Assembly: GCF_021631985.1 (NCBI RefSeq)
Contig: NZ_CP070225.1
Span: 5,332,001-5,396,000, forward strand
Length of the DNA: 64,000 bases
DNA from: Sandaracinus amylolyticus
Lineage (GTDB): Bacteria; Myxococcota_A; Polyangia; Polyangiales; Sandaracinaceae
Direction: 5' to 3'
Under the pieces are notes generated by a model that saw nothing but the letters and a program-made list of their open reading frames with translations, did not search any database and was not told where the DNA came from. This document shows, piece by piece, positions 53,283 through 61,695 of the stretch. How positions within the stretch are numbered: position 1 is the first letter of the stretch; each line of letters starts with the position of its first letter. The position numbers and the translations under genes were made by a program.

Positions 53283-53753
53283 GTGAGCGAGCTCGTCAAC
53301 GCGCCCGTCCGCATGGTCTACCGCGCCGCACATCTCGCGCTGCGCGCGTATTGGCTCGTCCGTCGGCCCGAGACCCACGGCGCGCTCGTCGCGTTGTGGT
53401 TCCGCGGGAAGATCCTGCTCATCCGCTCGAGCTATCGCGCGACGTACTCGCTGCCCGGCGGCTACGTGAAGAACGGCGAGGACGCGCAGCGCGCCGCGCG
53501 CCGCGAGCTCGACGAGGAGCTGGGCCTCGCGCTGGCCGACGACGCGTTGAGGCACGCGTGGGCGGGCAGCTTCCCGTTCGAGCACCGCACCGACTCGCTC
53601 GACATCTTCGAGGCGGACCTCGAAGAGCCCTTCCACGTGGAGCCCAACGGCCGCGAGCTGATCTGGGCCGGATGGAAGACGCCCGAGGAAGCGCTCGCGA
53701 TGGAGATCGTGCCGCACCTCCGGGACTATCTGGACCGCCGCACCAAGCGCTGA
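53283..53753 (+). CDS. NUDIX hydrolase
   Basis: The 156-residue protein starts at GTG 53283. The complete Nudix box GGYVKNGEDAQRAARRELDE continues EELGL and fits Gx5Ex7REUxEExGU. The N-terminus has a helical AHLALRAYWLVRRP extension. It hydrolyses a nucleoside diphosphate linked to another group; the substrate is unknown. Its end overlaps the opposite gene by 28 bases. Confidence 0.92.
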   Translation: MSELVNAPVRMVYRAAHLALRAYWLVRRPETHGALVALWFRGKILLIRSSYRATYSLPGGYVKNGEDAQRAARRELDEELGLALADDALRHAWAGSFPFEHRTDSLDIFEADLEEPFHVEPNGRELIWAGWKTPEEALAMEIVPHLRDYLDRRTKR

Positions 53754-54184
53754 CCCGGGCCGTCGTTCAGCGCCCGCCGCACGATCGCCCAGGGCGCGAC
53801 GTGCGACAGACGCGGATGCTGCGCGAGAATCGGCTCGACGATCGCCACGTGCAGCAGTGCGTGCGCGAATTCGCAGCGCCGCACGAGCTCGCGGACCGCC
53901 TCCTCACTGGCGCTCTCTCGCTCGAGGCGCGTCGCATCGCCGAGCGCGAACATCGCGCCCCGGAACGCGATCAGAATTCGGTGCCCGTCATCTCGGCCGA
54001 TCGAGGCGGCGTCGAGCGCACCGCCCGGATCGTCGGGCGCGCCGAGCGCAGGACGGTCGAGCAACGGTGCGATCGCGGCGCGCGCAGCGCCGACCCACGG
54101 CGCGACGATCGGAAACGCGTCGACGAGGAGCGCGAGCTTCAAATCGGCCCGCACGACCTGCGCGTACGCGTCCCCGTCGATCAC
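53726..54184 (-). CDS. Unknown protein, 152 residues, downstream of the MerR regulator
   Basis: The frame starts at GTG 54184, overlapping the MerR stop (GTGA), and ends at TAG 53726, antisense to the NUDIX 3' end. The product is helical, with DLKLALLVDAFPIVAPWVGA near the start and REFAHALLHVAIVEP-like helices near the end. I recognise no family. Coupling to the regulator gene, consistent codon use and a sensible hydrophobic pattern support it as real. Confidence 0.65.
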   Translation of the reverse strand: MIDGDAYAQVVRADLKLALLVDAFPIVAPWVGAARAAIAPLLDRPALGAPDDPGGALDAASIGRDDGHRILIAFRGAMFALGDATRLERESASEEAVRELVRRCEFAHALLHVAIVEPILAQHPRLSHVAPWAIVRRALNDGPGQRLVRRSR

Positions 54185-54984
54185 CGCTTCTTCTTCTTCC
54201 GTGTCGGCAGTCTCGCGGCGCGGCCCGAGTCGCGCAGGGCGGCGAGCGCTTTCTCCATCTCCTGCGCGAACACCACGCGAACTGCGTCGAGGCCGAGCGG
54301 GCGCAGCGCTTCGACTGCGCGGCCGAGGTCGCCCTCGTACTCGCCCTCGATGATGCGCGCGGCCTGCGACAGGAAATGATCGGTCAGCTCCTTCGCGGCC
54401 TTCGCGAGGTGGCGACGCAGGATGTCGCCCGCCTTCGTCGCGACCTCGAGATCGACGCCCGCCGCCTCGAGCTTCATCGCGACCTGCAGGAGCGCGGGGC
54501 TGCGCACCAGGAACGTGTCGCCGTGTCGCTCCACGCCGCCGGTGCGCACGAGGTCCGCGACCAGGCCCGGGCGCTTCACGCCCGCGAGCTCGATCAGCTG
54601 CGCCTCGGTCACGGTGCGCGGCCGATCCTCGGCCCAGGGCGCGCGCAGCTGCGCGTCGAGGCCGAGCCAGTCCGCGACGTCGATCTCGCCCTTGTCGAGC
54701 CGCGCCGCGAGCTCGCGGATCGTGTCGATCTTCAGCCCGCGATCCTGCAGCTGCGCGATCAGCTCGAGACGTTCGAGGTGCTTCGGCCCGTAGTACGCGA
54801 CGCGCCCGCGCAGCACCGGCGCCATGAGCACGCCCTTGCTCTGGTAGAAGCGGATCGTGCGGCTCGGGACGCGCGACTCGCGCGCGAGCTCGTCGATCGT
54901 GTACTCGGGCTCGGCCGCCGTCGCCTCGGAAGAGGACATCGTCGCCGGTTCTACCAGAGACGCGGCCGGTGCGAGAGCCGTCAT
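54181..54984 (-). CDS. MerR-family transcriptional regulator
   Basis: This 267-residue protein has an N-terminal winged helix-turn-helix of MerR type: YTIDELARESRVPSRTIRFY, QSKGVLMAPVLRGRVAYYG, then LERLELIAQLQDRGLKIDTI. A long helical C-terminal part without Cys pairs replaces a metal-binding loop. ATG 54984 overlaps the desaturase stop (ATGA), and its own stop overlaps the next gene. It probably regulates the desaturase operon, perhaps in response to lipid state. ATG 54939 is another in-frame start. Confidence 0.9.
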   Translation of the reverse strand: MTALAPAASLVEPATMSSSEATAAEPEYTIDELARESRVPSRTIRFYQSKGVLMAPVLRGRVAYYGPKHLERLELIAQLQDRGLKIDTIRELAARLDKGEIDVADWLGLDAQLRAPWAEDRPRTVTEAQLIELAGVKRPGLVADLVRTGGVERHGDTFLVRSPALLQVAMKLEAAGVDLEVATKAGDILRRHLAKAAKELTDHFLSQAARIIEGEYEGDLGRAVEALRPLGLDAVRVVFAQEMEKALAALRDSGRAARLPTRKKKKR

Positions 54985-56144
54985 GCCATCGCCGCCAGCG
55001 CGGCCCGCGCGCCACCGATCGCGCCGTGATCCCGCGAGAGCGTGTCGATCCACCGCAGCGCGTCCTTCAACACCTGCGGCCACGATCCGGTGCGGTACTC
55101 GACGCCGTACTTCGCGCAGAGCGCGCGGACCTCGGGCGCGATGGCGCGCAGGCGCTGCGGCGCGAGCTTCGGGAAGAGATGGTGCTCGATCTGACGATCG
55201 AGCCCGCCGCACAGCACCGACACGACCCAGGGCACCTCGAAGTCGTTGCTCGCCTCGATCTGCATCGCGTACCACTCGCCGCGGCTCTTGCTCTTCGTGC
55301 CGGGGTCGTAGCTCTTCGTGCGCTCGCCGACGTGACCACAGAAGATCGTCGCGGCCGAGTACACGTCGCGCATCGTGTCGCTGAGCCAGTTGCCGAGCAG
55401 CACCTTCCAGAAGAAGGGCCCGGCGAGCAGCGGAAAGAGCACGTACTCGTACGCGTAGTAGGGCACGTACTTCCGCAGCGCGCGCTTCCACGCGAGGCGA
55501 CGGCTCTCGGGCGATCGATCGGGGATGAAGTCGAGCTGCTTCTCGCCGCCGGGCAGCCCGTTGTCCCAGTGCAGATCGTTGAGCCCGGTGAAGTGCAGGT
55601 TCATGAGGAACCCGAAGTTCGGGAAGAGCACCGCGAGCGCGAAGAGCAGCTGGAAGCGATGCTCCGCGCGGTGCGGCGTCTGCTCGGTGAGGCGCACCGG
55701 GCCGAAGTGGATGTCGGCGTCCTTGCCCGCGACGTTGGTCGCGCCGTGGTGCCGGACGTTGTGCCCGTAGCGCCACGACTCCTCGTCGATCGGCACGAGC
55801 CACCACCACTTCTTGCTGTCGAACTTGCCGTTGCCCTCGATGCGATCGTAGGCGCCGTGCAGCACGGTGTGGCCGATCTCGGTCGCCTGCAGCTGCTTGT
55901 GGATCCACAGCGCGATGACGCCGGCGCTCCACGTGATCGGCTCGGGGCTCACGTGGATGAGCACGCGGCCGAGGACCTCCATCGTGCGCGAGAAGCGATT
56001 CATGCGGCGCACGTAGGCGAGGTCCTCCTCGCCGATCTCCGCTTCGACGCGGGCTTTGATCGCGTCGAGCTCGTCGCCGAAGCGACGCAGCCGCTCGGCA
56101 TCGGGAAGTGAACGCGGGTCCGTCTCGAGGTGTGCGAGCTCCAT
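54981..56144 (-). CDS. Membrane fatty acid desaturase
   Basis: The 387-residue protein has the three histidine boxes of the membrane di-iron desaturases: HTVLHGAYD, HNVRHHGATN and QIEHHLFP. Hydrophobic segments lie around residues 75-95, 180-205 and 250-290. The Gln in the third box is typical of front-end or acyl-lipid enzymes. AGGAGG lies seven bases before ATG 56144. It introduces a double bond into acyl chains using ferredoxin or cytochrome b5 electrons. It lies after an ECF sigma gene and before a MerR gene, so lipid homeostasis is a likely role. Confidence 0.93.
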   Translation of the reverse strand: MELAHLETDPRSLPDAERLRRFGDELDAIKARVEAEIGEEDLAYVRRMNRFSRTMEVLGRVLIHVSPEPITWSAGVIALWIHKQLQATEIGHTVLHGAYDRIEGNGKFDSKKWWWLVPIDEESWRYGHNVRHHGATNVAGKDADIHFGPVRLTEQTPHRAEHRFQLLFALAVLFPNFGFLMNLHFTGLNDLHWDNGLPGGEKQLDFIPDRSPESRRLAWKRALRKYVPYYAYEYVLFPLLAGPFFWKVLLGNWLSDTMRDVYSAATIFCGHVGERTKSYDPGTKSKSRGEWYAMQIEASNDFEVPWVVSVLCGGLDRQIEHHLFPKLAPQRLRAIAPEVRALCAKYGVEYRTGSWPQVLKDALRWIDTLSRDHGAIGGARAALAAMA

Positions 56145-56190
56145 GACCAGTCCTCCTGTGGGCGTGTTGCCCATCAACTGCACCAGTCAT

Positions 56191-56239
56191 GACCGTTACA
56201 GTTCGAGCTGTCAAGATCACAGTGCACGCTGTCACGGTC
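56191..56239 (-). promoter_or_regulatory. Promoter/operator region of the desaturase gene
   Basis: GACCGTTACAG (56191-56201) and CTGTCACGGTC (56229-56239) are inverted copies with one mismatch. CTGTCA occurs twice between and in them. On the minus strand TTGACA (56214-56209) could be a -35 box. A dyad ACAG-CTCGAA-CTGT lies just downstream, in the position bound by MerR regulators. The -10 is unclear. Confidence 0.45.
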
Positions 56240-56260
56240 GTGAGGACAGCCGCGACGCGC

Positions 56261-56743
56261 TCAACGACTCATGCACTCGCGCAGCGAGCGCTTCGCGCGA
56301 TGCACCAGCACGTCGACGTGGCCGCGCGCGAGGCCGAGCTCGCTCGCGACGTCTTCGCCCGATCGCTCTTCGAGCAAGCGCAGCAGCACCACCTCGCGCT
56401 GCGGTCCGCGCAGCGCCGCGACGCAGCTGCGCAATCGCGCGACGTCCTCGGCGCGCGAGACGAGCGACTCCGCGTCGGCGCACGGTGCCGCGAGCTCGTC
56501 GGCGATCGGATCGTGGATGCGCAGTCGATGGTGGCGGCGCCGCACGTTCCGCGCGGCGTTGCGCACCATCACGCAGATCGCGGCGAGCGCGTGATCGTGC
56601 GGCGGATGCGGCAGCGACAAGAACGTGCAGAGCGCGTCCTGCACGCATTCGAGCGCCTCTTCGGGGCCGAGCCCTTCGCGCCGCGCGATCGCGACGAGCG
56701 CGCGTCGATGGGTGCGCACGAGGCTGTCGATCACCGGGTCCAT
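56261..56743 (-). CDS. ECF-type RNA polymerase sigma factor
   Basis: This 160-residue protein has the two ECF regions. Region 2 reads VRTHRRALVAIARREGLGPE and then ALECVQDALCTFL. Region 4 reads LRGPQREVVLLRLLEERSGE and then LGLARGHVDVLVHRAKRSL. It is a short ECF factor with no C-terminal extension and no adjacent anti-sigma gene. ATG 56743 is the probable start; no good ribosome site is seen. It precedes the desaturase by 117 bases on the same strand and may control that gene. Confidence 0.87.
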   Translation of the reverse strand: MDPVIDSLVRTHRRALVAIARREGLGPEEALECVQDALCTFLSLPHPPHDHALAAICVMVRNAARNVRRRHHRLRIHDPIADELAAPCADAESLVSRAEDVARLRSCVAALRGPQREVVLLRLLEERSGEDVASELGLARGHVDVLVHRAKRSLRECMSR

Positions 56744-56773
56744 GCGCTCGAGAAGGTCTCGACGAGCGACGAT

Positions 56774-56787
56774 CTTACAGGCGTAAG
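56774..56787. promoter_or_regulatory. Inverted repeat between the sigma factor and thioredoxin genes
   Basis: CTTAC (56774-56778) and GTAAG (56783-56787) flank four bases in the 73-base divergent region. The site is central and may be an operator or part of the promoter for one or both genes. Confidence 0.3.
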
Positions 56788-56816
56788 AATCGCGGCGCCC
56801 GCGACCTCTCCCCCGC

Positions 56817-57149
56817 ATGACCAGACATCTGATCTCGGTGGACGATCTCGGCTTCGACGTCGACGTGCTCGCGAGCGACCTCCCGGTGCTCGTCGAAGCG
56901 ACCTCGCGCTGGTGCGGTCCCTGCCGCGCGCAGCACGTGATCCTGGAGCGCCTCGCGGCGCAGCTCGCGGGGCGTGTGCGCGTGGTGCTGCTCGACATCG
57001 AGCAGGCGCCGGTGACCACGGTGCGCCTCGGCATCCGCGGCACGCCGACGCTGATGCTCTTCGCAGGCGGTCGCGAGATCGCGCGTCAGAGCGGGCTGAC
57101 GCCCGAGACCATCGTGCGACGTATGATCGAGCCCGCGCTCGCGGCGTGA
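56817..57149 (+). CDS. Thioredoxin-like protein
   Basis: The 110-residue protein has the active site WCGPC in EATSRWCGPCRAQH and the cis-proline segment RGTPTLMLFAGG, both standard for thioredoxin. The length is normal and no signal peptide is present, so it acts in the cytoplasm as a disulfide reductase. It is divergent from the ECF sigma gene, which hints at redox control but does not prove it. Confidence 0.92.
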   Translation: MTRHLISVDDLGFDVDVLASDLPVLVEATSRWCGPCRAQHVILERLAAQLAGRVRVVLLDIEQAPVTTVRLGIRGTPTLMLFAGGREIARQSGLTPETIVRRMIEPALAA

Positions 57150-57159
57150 CAGCCGTCTA

Positions 57160-57242
57160 CGACCACGTCGCCGTTCACGTCCACGACCACGTCGCCGTTC
57201 ACGACGACGGCGACGTCGACGGCGACGTGAACGTGGTCGTGG
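57160..57242. repeat. Direct and inverted repeats between thioredoxin and a lipoprotein gene
   Basis: CGACCACGTCGCCGTTCACG occurs at 57160-57179 and 57184-57203. CCACGACCACGT (57181-57192) is a perfect complement of 57231-57242. The whole could fold as a long hairpin between the two convergent genes and act as a bidirectional stop without T-runs. Confidence 0.6.
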
Positions 57243-57255
57243 GCGGTCGTACCGT

Positions 57256-58071
57256 TCAGAGCCGCAGCCTGATCGCGAAGCCGGGGGTGAGAGCGACGCC
57301 GTGTCGCTCGACGTCGTCCTCACCGAGCCCACCGCGCCAATACTCGTAGTCCGCGGCGAGCTCGATCAGCACGTGCACGCGTCGCAGGCCGAGCCCGAGG
57401 CCGAGCACGAGACCCCCGCGGAACGCGGTGAGCGCGCCCGACGTGCGCATCTCCGCGGGACCGAACGATCCATCGGCGTGCTCGAACCCGACGCGCGCGC
57501 CGAGCCATCCCTCGAACACACCGCCCGCTTCGATGCCGATCGCGATCGGCGCGAGCGCACCGACGCGCCAGCCCTCGGTCGTACGCGTCGTCGCGCTCAC
57601 CGGATCGGGCACGTCGGCGCGCGCGTATCCGCCGTACGGCATCACGCCGCCGATCAGCCGCATGAACGGCGAGAGGCGCAGCTCGCCGATCGTCTCGAGG
57701 CGCACCACCGAGCCCGAGACGAAGAGCCCGAGATCCCAGTCGTCGGCGACGCCCCAGCGGCCCCACGCGCTCTCGGCGATCCCGCCGCTCTCCGCGTAGT
57801 GCAGCACCTGCTCGCCCGCGGTCGGTGCCTCGGGCGGCTGCAGATCACCGAGTGGGATCCGCGCCGCGGCGCCGACGCCGAGATCCACGCGATCGCGCGG
57901 CGTGGTGCGCCCGCCGAGCATCATCGGCTGCGGCGCAGTGCATCCCGAGAGGACGGTGCATCCCGAGATCACCAGTGCCGCGAAGACGAACGCGCCGGCG
58001 CCCGCACGAAGCTGCGAACGCCGGCACGAGGGGCCGCGTGGATCCTGCGTCTCGGGCGGGCGCAGCCCCAC
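57256..58071 (-). CDS. Envelope lipoprotein or outer-membrane protein of unknown function
   Basis: The 271-residue product starts at GTG 58071 after GGAGCGAGC. A long n-region precedes AFVFAALVISGC (Cys38), with a second candidate lipobox, TVLSGC (Cys44). The rest has alternating aromatic and glycine residues (LGLFVSGSVVRLETIGELRL, GGVFEGWLGARVGFEHAD) and ends in LRL, which resembles a small beta-barrel. It lies 11 bases after a ferredoxin gene in the same direction. I cannot name a family. Confidence 0.65.
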   Translation of the reverse strand: MGLRPPETQDPRGPSCRRSQLRAGAGAFVFAALVISGCTVLSGCTAPQPMMLGGRTTPRDRVDLGVGAAARIPLGDLQPPEAPTAGEQVLHYAESGGIAESAWGRWGVADDWDLGLFVSGSVVRLETIGELRLSPFMRLIGGVMPYGGYARADVPDPVSATTRTTEGWRVGALAPIAIGIEAGGVFEGWLGARVGFEHADGSFGPAEMRTSGALTAFRGGLVLGLGLGLRRVHVLIELAADYEYWRGGLGEDDVERHGVALTPGFAIRLRL

Positions 58072-58082
58072 GCTCGCTCCGA

Positions 58083-58388
58083 CTACTTGCGGAAGCGCGA
58101 GGGGTAGTCGTTCGCGCTCGCGCGCGACTTGAGCTGCTCGTCCTCGGGGTGCAGCCGCACCGCGCGATCGATCAGCGCGTCCTCGCTCTCGGGACGATTC
58201 GGATCGGGAAGACAACACTCGACCGGGCAGACCGCCTGACACGCCTCGTGATCGTAGAAGCCCACGCACTCCGTGCAGAGGTCCGGGTCGATCACGTAGA
58301 TGTCCGTGCCCTCGCTGATCGCTTGGTTCGGGCACTCGGGCTCGCAGGCCCCGCAGTTGATGCAGTCGCTCGTGATGTGGGTTGCCAT
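58083..58388 (-). CDS. 4Fe-4S dicluster ferredoxin, YfhL type
   Basis: This 101-residue protein has CINCGACEPECP and CTECVGFYDHEACQAVCP, the two iron-sulfur binding sets of a bacterial dicluster ferredoxin with the enlarged second loop of the YfhL/Alvin group. IYVIDPDLCTEC is characteristic. It is a cytoplasmic low-potential electron carrier. ATG 58388 is preceded by GGAG. It lies about 100 bases after rimO on the same strand; whether it supplies electrons to that radical-SAM enzyme is open. Confidence 0.93.
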   Translation of the reverse strand: MATHITSDCINCGACEPECPNQAISEGTDIYVIDPDLCTECVGFYDHEACQAVCPVECCLPDPNRPESEDALIDRAVRLHPEDEQLKSRASANDYPSRFRK

Positions 58389-58478
58389 CGAAAGCTGGCT
58401 CCTCCGCTTCCCAGGGGCGGCGCGCGGCGGCGAGTATGGAGCCCGCCTCCCGGGTCGTCAAAGACGAAATTGCCGCAG

Positions 58479-58494
58479 ATTCCTTTGTGGAATC
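58479..58494 (-). terminator. Weak hairpin at the end of rimO
   Basis: GATTC (58479-58483) and GAATC (58490-58494) pair across six bases, overlapping the rimO stop at 58493. This is a short element without a good T-run. The stretch 58389-58478 shows nothing else beyond the ferredoxin ribosome site. Confidence 0.25.
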
Positions 58495-59911
58495 AAGCGA
58501 TCGTGCGCAGCTGGATGCGCGGCTTGCGCGGCGCGCGGCGCGGCCCGTCCGGGGGCTCGGGCAGCTCCCCGTGCTCGTCCGCGAGATCCGCGACGAGATC
58601 GTGATCGGCGGCCGCGGTGACGAGCGCCTTGCGCAGCTCGCCCACCTTCGCGGTGCCGTTCGCGAGGTGCACCTCGCCGTCGATCTCGGGGGCCTGGCCC
58701 CACCAGCGGCCGCGCAGCAGGAACTCGCTCTCCTCGCTGCCGCCCTCGACCAGGACCTCGACCTCCTGGCCGATCATCGCCTTCACCTTGCGGCGCGAGA
58801 TCGGGCGCTGCAGCGCGACGAGCTTGCGCGCGCGCGCGTTGCTCACCTTCGCGGGCACGTCGTCCTCCATCGCGTGGCTGCGCGTGTCCTCCTCGGGCGA
58901 GTAGCGGAACACGCCGACGCGATCGAATTCGGCCCACGACACGAAGTCGCAGAGCTCCGCGAAGTCCGCGTCGGTCTCGCCGGGATGACCGACGATGAAC
59001 GCGGTGCGCATCACGAGGTTCGGCACGTTCTTGCGCAGCGTCTCGACGACCTTGCGCTGGCGATCGAGCCCGTGCCCGCGGCGCATGATCTTCAGCATGC
59101 GATCCGACGCGTGCTGCAGCGGCATGTCGACGTAGGGCAGCACCTTGGGGTGGCTCGCGATCAGGTCGACGAGGTGCGGCTTGAGCGTCTCGGGGTACAG
59201 GTAGAAGAGCCGCACCCACTTCGCGCCCGGCAGGTCCGCGACGCGCTGCACGAGCGCGGCGAGCTCGGTGCCGTCCTTGAGGTCACGCCCGTAGCTGATC
59301 GTGTCCTGCGAGATGAGGTTGAGCTCGGTCGCGCCGCGATCGATCAGCATCTCGCACTCGCGCACGACGTCGTCGATCGGCCGGCTGCGCTGCTTGCCGC
59401 GGAACGTGGGGATCGCGCAGAACGAGCAGCTGCGGTTGCAGCCCTCGGCGATCTTCACGTAGACCGAGTGCGCGCCGAGCGAGGGCAGGCGCGGATCGGT
59501 CGCACGGATCGTGTGATCGGCGGGGTTCCCGACGAGCATGCGCGGCGCGCGGTTGGGCGCCTTCAGCACGTCGCCGAGCTTCAGCATGTCGGAGCTGCCG
59601 AGGAAGTGATCGACCTCGGGCATCTCGCTGGCGAGCTGCTCGGGATAGCGCTGCGAGAGACAGCCGGCGACGACCAGCGTCTTGCACGAGCCGCTCTCCT
59701 TCAGCTGCGACATGCCGAGGATCGTGTCGATCGACTCTTCCTTGGCGGGCCCGATGAAGCCGCAGGTGTTGACGACGATGACGTCGGCGTCGGTCGCGTC
59801 GTCGACGTGGCGATACCCCTCGAGGCCGCTGACGCCGAGCATGACCTCGGTGTCGACGCGGTTCTTCGGGCATCCCAGCGAGACGAAGTGGATGGTGCGA
59901 TCGGCCGCCAT
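58493..59911 (-). CDS. rimO: Ribosomal protein S12 methylthiotransferase RimO
   Basis: The 472-residue protein follows the MiaB/RimO layout. It begins IHFVSLGCPKNRVDTE, the RimO form of the UPF0004 domain with three Cys (SLGCPKN, NTCGF, AGCLSQR). The radical-SAM motif is CNRSCSFCAIP, and a TRAM-like domain begins near residue 375. It adds a methylthio group to an aspartate of ribosomal protein S12. GCPKNRVD favours RimO over MiaB. A Pro/Arg-rich extension of about 30 residues ends the protein. It is divergent from the M28 peptidase gene. Confidence 0.95.
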   Translation of the reverse strand: MAADRTIHFVSLGCPKNRVDTEVMLGVSGLEGYRHVDDATDADVIVVNTCGFIGPAKEESIDTILGMSQLKESGSCKTLVVAGCLSQRYPEQLASEMPEVDHFLGSSDMLKLGDVLKAPNRAPRMLVGNPADHTIRATDPRLPSLGAHSVYVKIAEGCNRSCSFCAIPTFRGKQRSRPIDDVVRECEMLIDRGATELNLISQDTISYGRDLKDGTELAALVQRVADLPGAKWVRLFYLYPETLKPHLVDLIASHPKVLPYVDMPLQHASDRMLKIMRRGHGLDRQRKVVETLRKNVPNLVMRTAFIVGHPGETDADFAELCDFVSWAEFDRVGVFRYSPEEDTRSHAMEDDVPAKVSNARARKLVALQRPISRRKVKAMIGQEVEVLVEGGSEESEFLLRGRWWGQAPEIDGEVHLANGTAKVGELRKALVTAAADHDLVADLADEHGELPEPPDGPRRAPRKPRIQLRTIA

Positions 59912-59970
59912 GAAGACCGCGAAACCTGGGAGAGCCCTGGTTTTCCGTCAAGTGGTAGGCTCCCGGGCAC

Positions 59971-61695
59971 ATGCGGCGCTCGGTGCGTGATCTCGCGTCG
60001 GTCTTCCTTCTTCTTCTCGCGATCGGATGTGGTGGCGCACAGGGCGCGCGTGAGGTCGTCCCCGCGTTCCCACCGCCCACGCCGCGGCTGACCGCGAACG
60101 CGCGCGCGGTGCACGCGCGCTTCGATCCCGAGCGCGCGCTCGCGACCGTCGCGTACGTCGATCGCTTCTTCCGGGTGCGCGGCAACGAGGGCTACCAGAG
60201 CTCGCTGCGCCACGTGCAGACCACGCTCGCGTCGCAAGGGTTCGATCTCGCGGCGATGCGCCTCGTGCAGCTCGGCGAGGAGCGCGCGACGTGGACGCCA
60301 CAGCGCGCGCGGCTCGCGTTGATCGGCGAGGGCGGGAGCGAGACCGAGCTCGTCGCGTTCGCGAACGAGAGCGAGACCGACCGTGCGGCGCTGCTGGTGG
60401 GCAGCGACGCGATCGCGCCGGTCGAGCTCGAGGTGGTGCGCGTCGAGGCGGTGCGCGCGGGGACGAGCGCGCGCGGTCGTCTCGTGCTCGCGGAGGGCGA
60501 GCCGCGCCCGCTGTTTCGCGAGCTCGCGTCGAGGGGCGCGGTCGGCGTGCTGGTGAAGAACCTCGCGCCCTATCACCGCGGCGACGATGCGGCGCACTTC
60601 GGATATCTGCCGGCGCACGAGGGGCAGCTCGGGATCGGCTTCTCGCTCTCGGAGAACGACTGGCGCGCGCTCCGCGCGGCGACCGAGCGCGGCATCGCGC
60701 GGGTGCGCGTGGAGATCGCGGTGCGCACCGGTCGATCCCAGGCGACTGCGCTCGAAGCGCGCATCGAGGGCACCGAGCCCGAGGCCGGGGCCATCGTGTT
60801 CGTCGCGCACGTCGACGAGCCGGGCGCGAACGACAACGCGAGCGGCGTGGGCGCGCTCGCCGAGCTCGCCGTGGCGCTGCGCCGCGCGATCGAAGAAGGC
60901 GCGGTGCGTCCTCCGAGGCGCACGCTGGTGTTCCTGTGGGGCCAGGAGATCGAGGTCGCGCGCGAGTGGCTCGAGCGCGACGTGATGCCCGTCGGCGCGG
61001 GGCTCGTGCTCGACATGGTCGGTCAGGATCCGAACGTCGTCGGCGCACCGTTCTTGATCGAGCGCATGCCCGATCCCGGCGCGGTGTGGCTGCGCGCGCC
61101 CGACGAGCACAGCGAGTGGGGACAGAGCGAGGTCGATCCCGCGCGGCTGCGCGGGCACTTCTTGAACGACTGGCTGCGCGCGTCGATCGCGAGCGTGCAG
61201 GGCGTCGAGGGCGTCGCGTTCCCGTCGCGCGCCCATCCCTTCGAAGGCGGCAGCGATCACGTCGCGTTCCTCGAGCGCGGCCTGCCCGCGGTGCTCGCGT
61301 GGCACTTCACCGACGACGCGTACCACACGACGCGCGATCGCCTCGATCGCGTGAGCGGCGCGGAGATGCGTCGCGTCGCGGCGGTGCTCGGCGGCGCGGC
61401 GCTCTCGATGGCGTCGGGCGAGCGCGCGGATCGCGAGGAGATGATCGCGGTGGTGCGCGCGGCCGGGCTCGAGCGGCTCGCGTGGGCGGAGCACGCCGCG
61501 CGCGAGGAGATCGCATCGGGCGGTGCGCTCACGACCGAGCGCGAGGTCGTGCGTCAGTGGGGCGACTGGTACGACGGCGCGGTGCGATCGATCGAGGCGT
61601 GGGACGGCGAGGACGACGCGCTGCGCGCCGAGATCACCGCGGCACGCGAGGCGATCGCGGCGCGCACGCGAGAGGCCGAGGCGACGCTGCGCTGA
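59971..61695 (+). CDS. M28 family metallopeptidase lipoprotein
   Basis: This 574-residue lipoprotein has lipobox Cys20 (LLLAIGC). The zinc-peptidase residues fit M28: His and Asp in AHVDEPGANDNASGVG, Glu pair in LWGQEIEVAREW, Asp in VLDMVGQDP and His in the final WHFTDDAYHTTRD. A PA-like insert with FRELASRGAVGVLVKN lies in front. It probably acts as an aminopeptidase or carboxypeptidase on the outer envelope. Its stop forms TGATCA with that of the Coq4-like gene. Confidence 0.9.
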   Translation: MRRSVRDLASVFLLLLAIGCGGAQGAREVVPAFPPPTPRLTANARAVHARFDPERALATVAYVDRFFRVRGNEGYQSSLRHVQTTLASQGFDLAAMRLVQLGEERATWTPQRARLALIGEGGSETELVAFANESETDRAALLVGSDAIAPVELEVVRVEAVRAGTSARGRLVLAEGEPRPLFRELASRGAVGVLVKNLAPYHRGDDAAHFGYLPAHEGQLGIGFSLSENDWRALRAATERGIARVRVEIAVRTGRSQATALEARIEGTEPEAGAIVFVAHVDEPGANDNASGVGALAELAVALRRAIEEGAVRPPRRTLVFLWGQEIEVAREWLERDVMPVGAGLVLDMVGQDPNVVGAPFLIERMPDPGAVWLRAPDEHSEWGQSEVDPARLRGHFLNDWLRASIASVQGVEGVAFPSRAHPFEGGSDHVAFLERGLPAVLAWHFTDDAYHTTRDRLDRVSGAEMRRVAAVLGGAALSMASGERADREEMIAVVRAAGLERLAWAEHAAREEIASGGALTTEREVVRQWGDWYDGAVRSIEAWDGEDDALRAEITAAREAIAARTREAEATLR

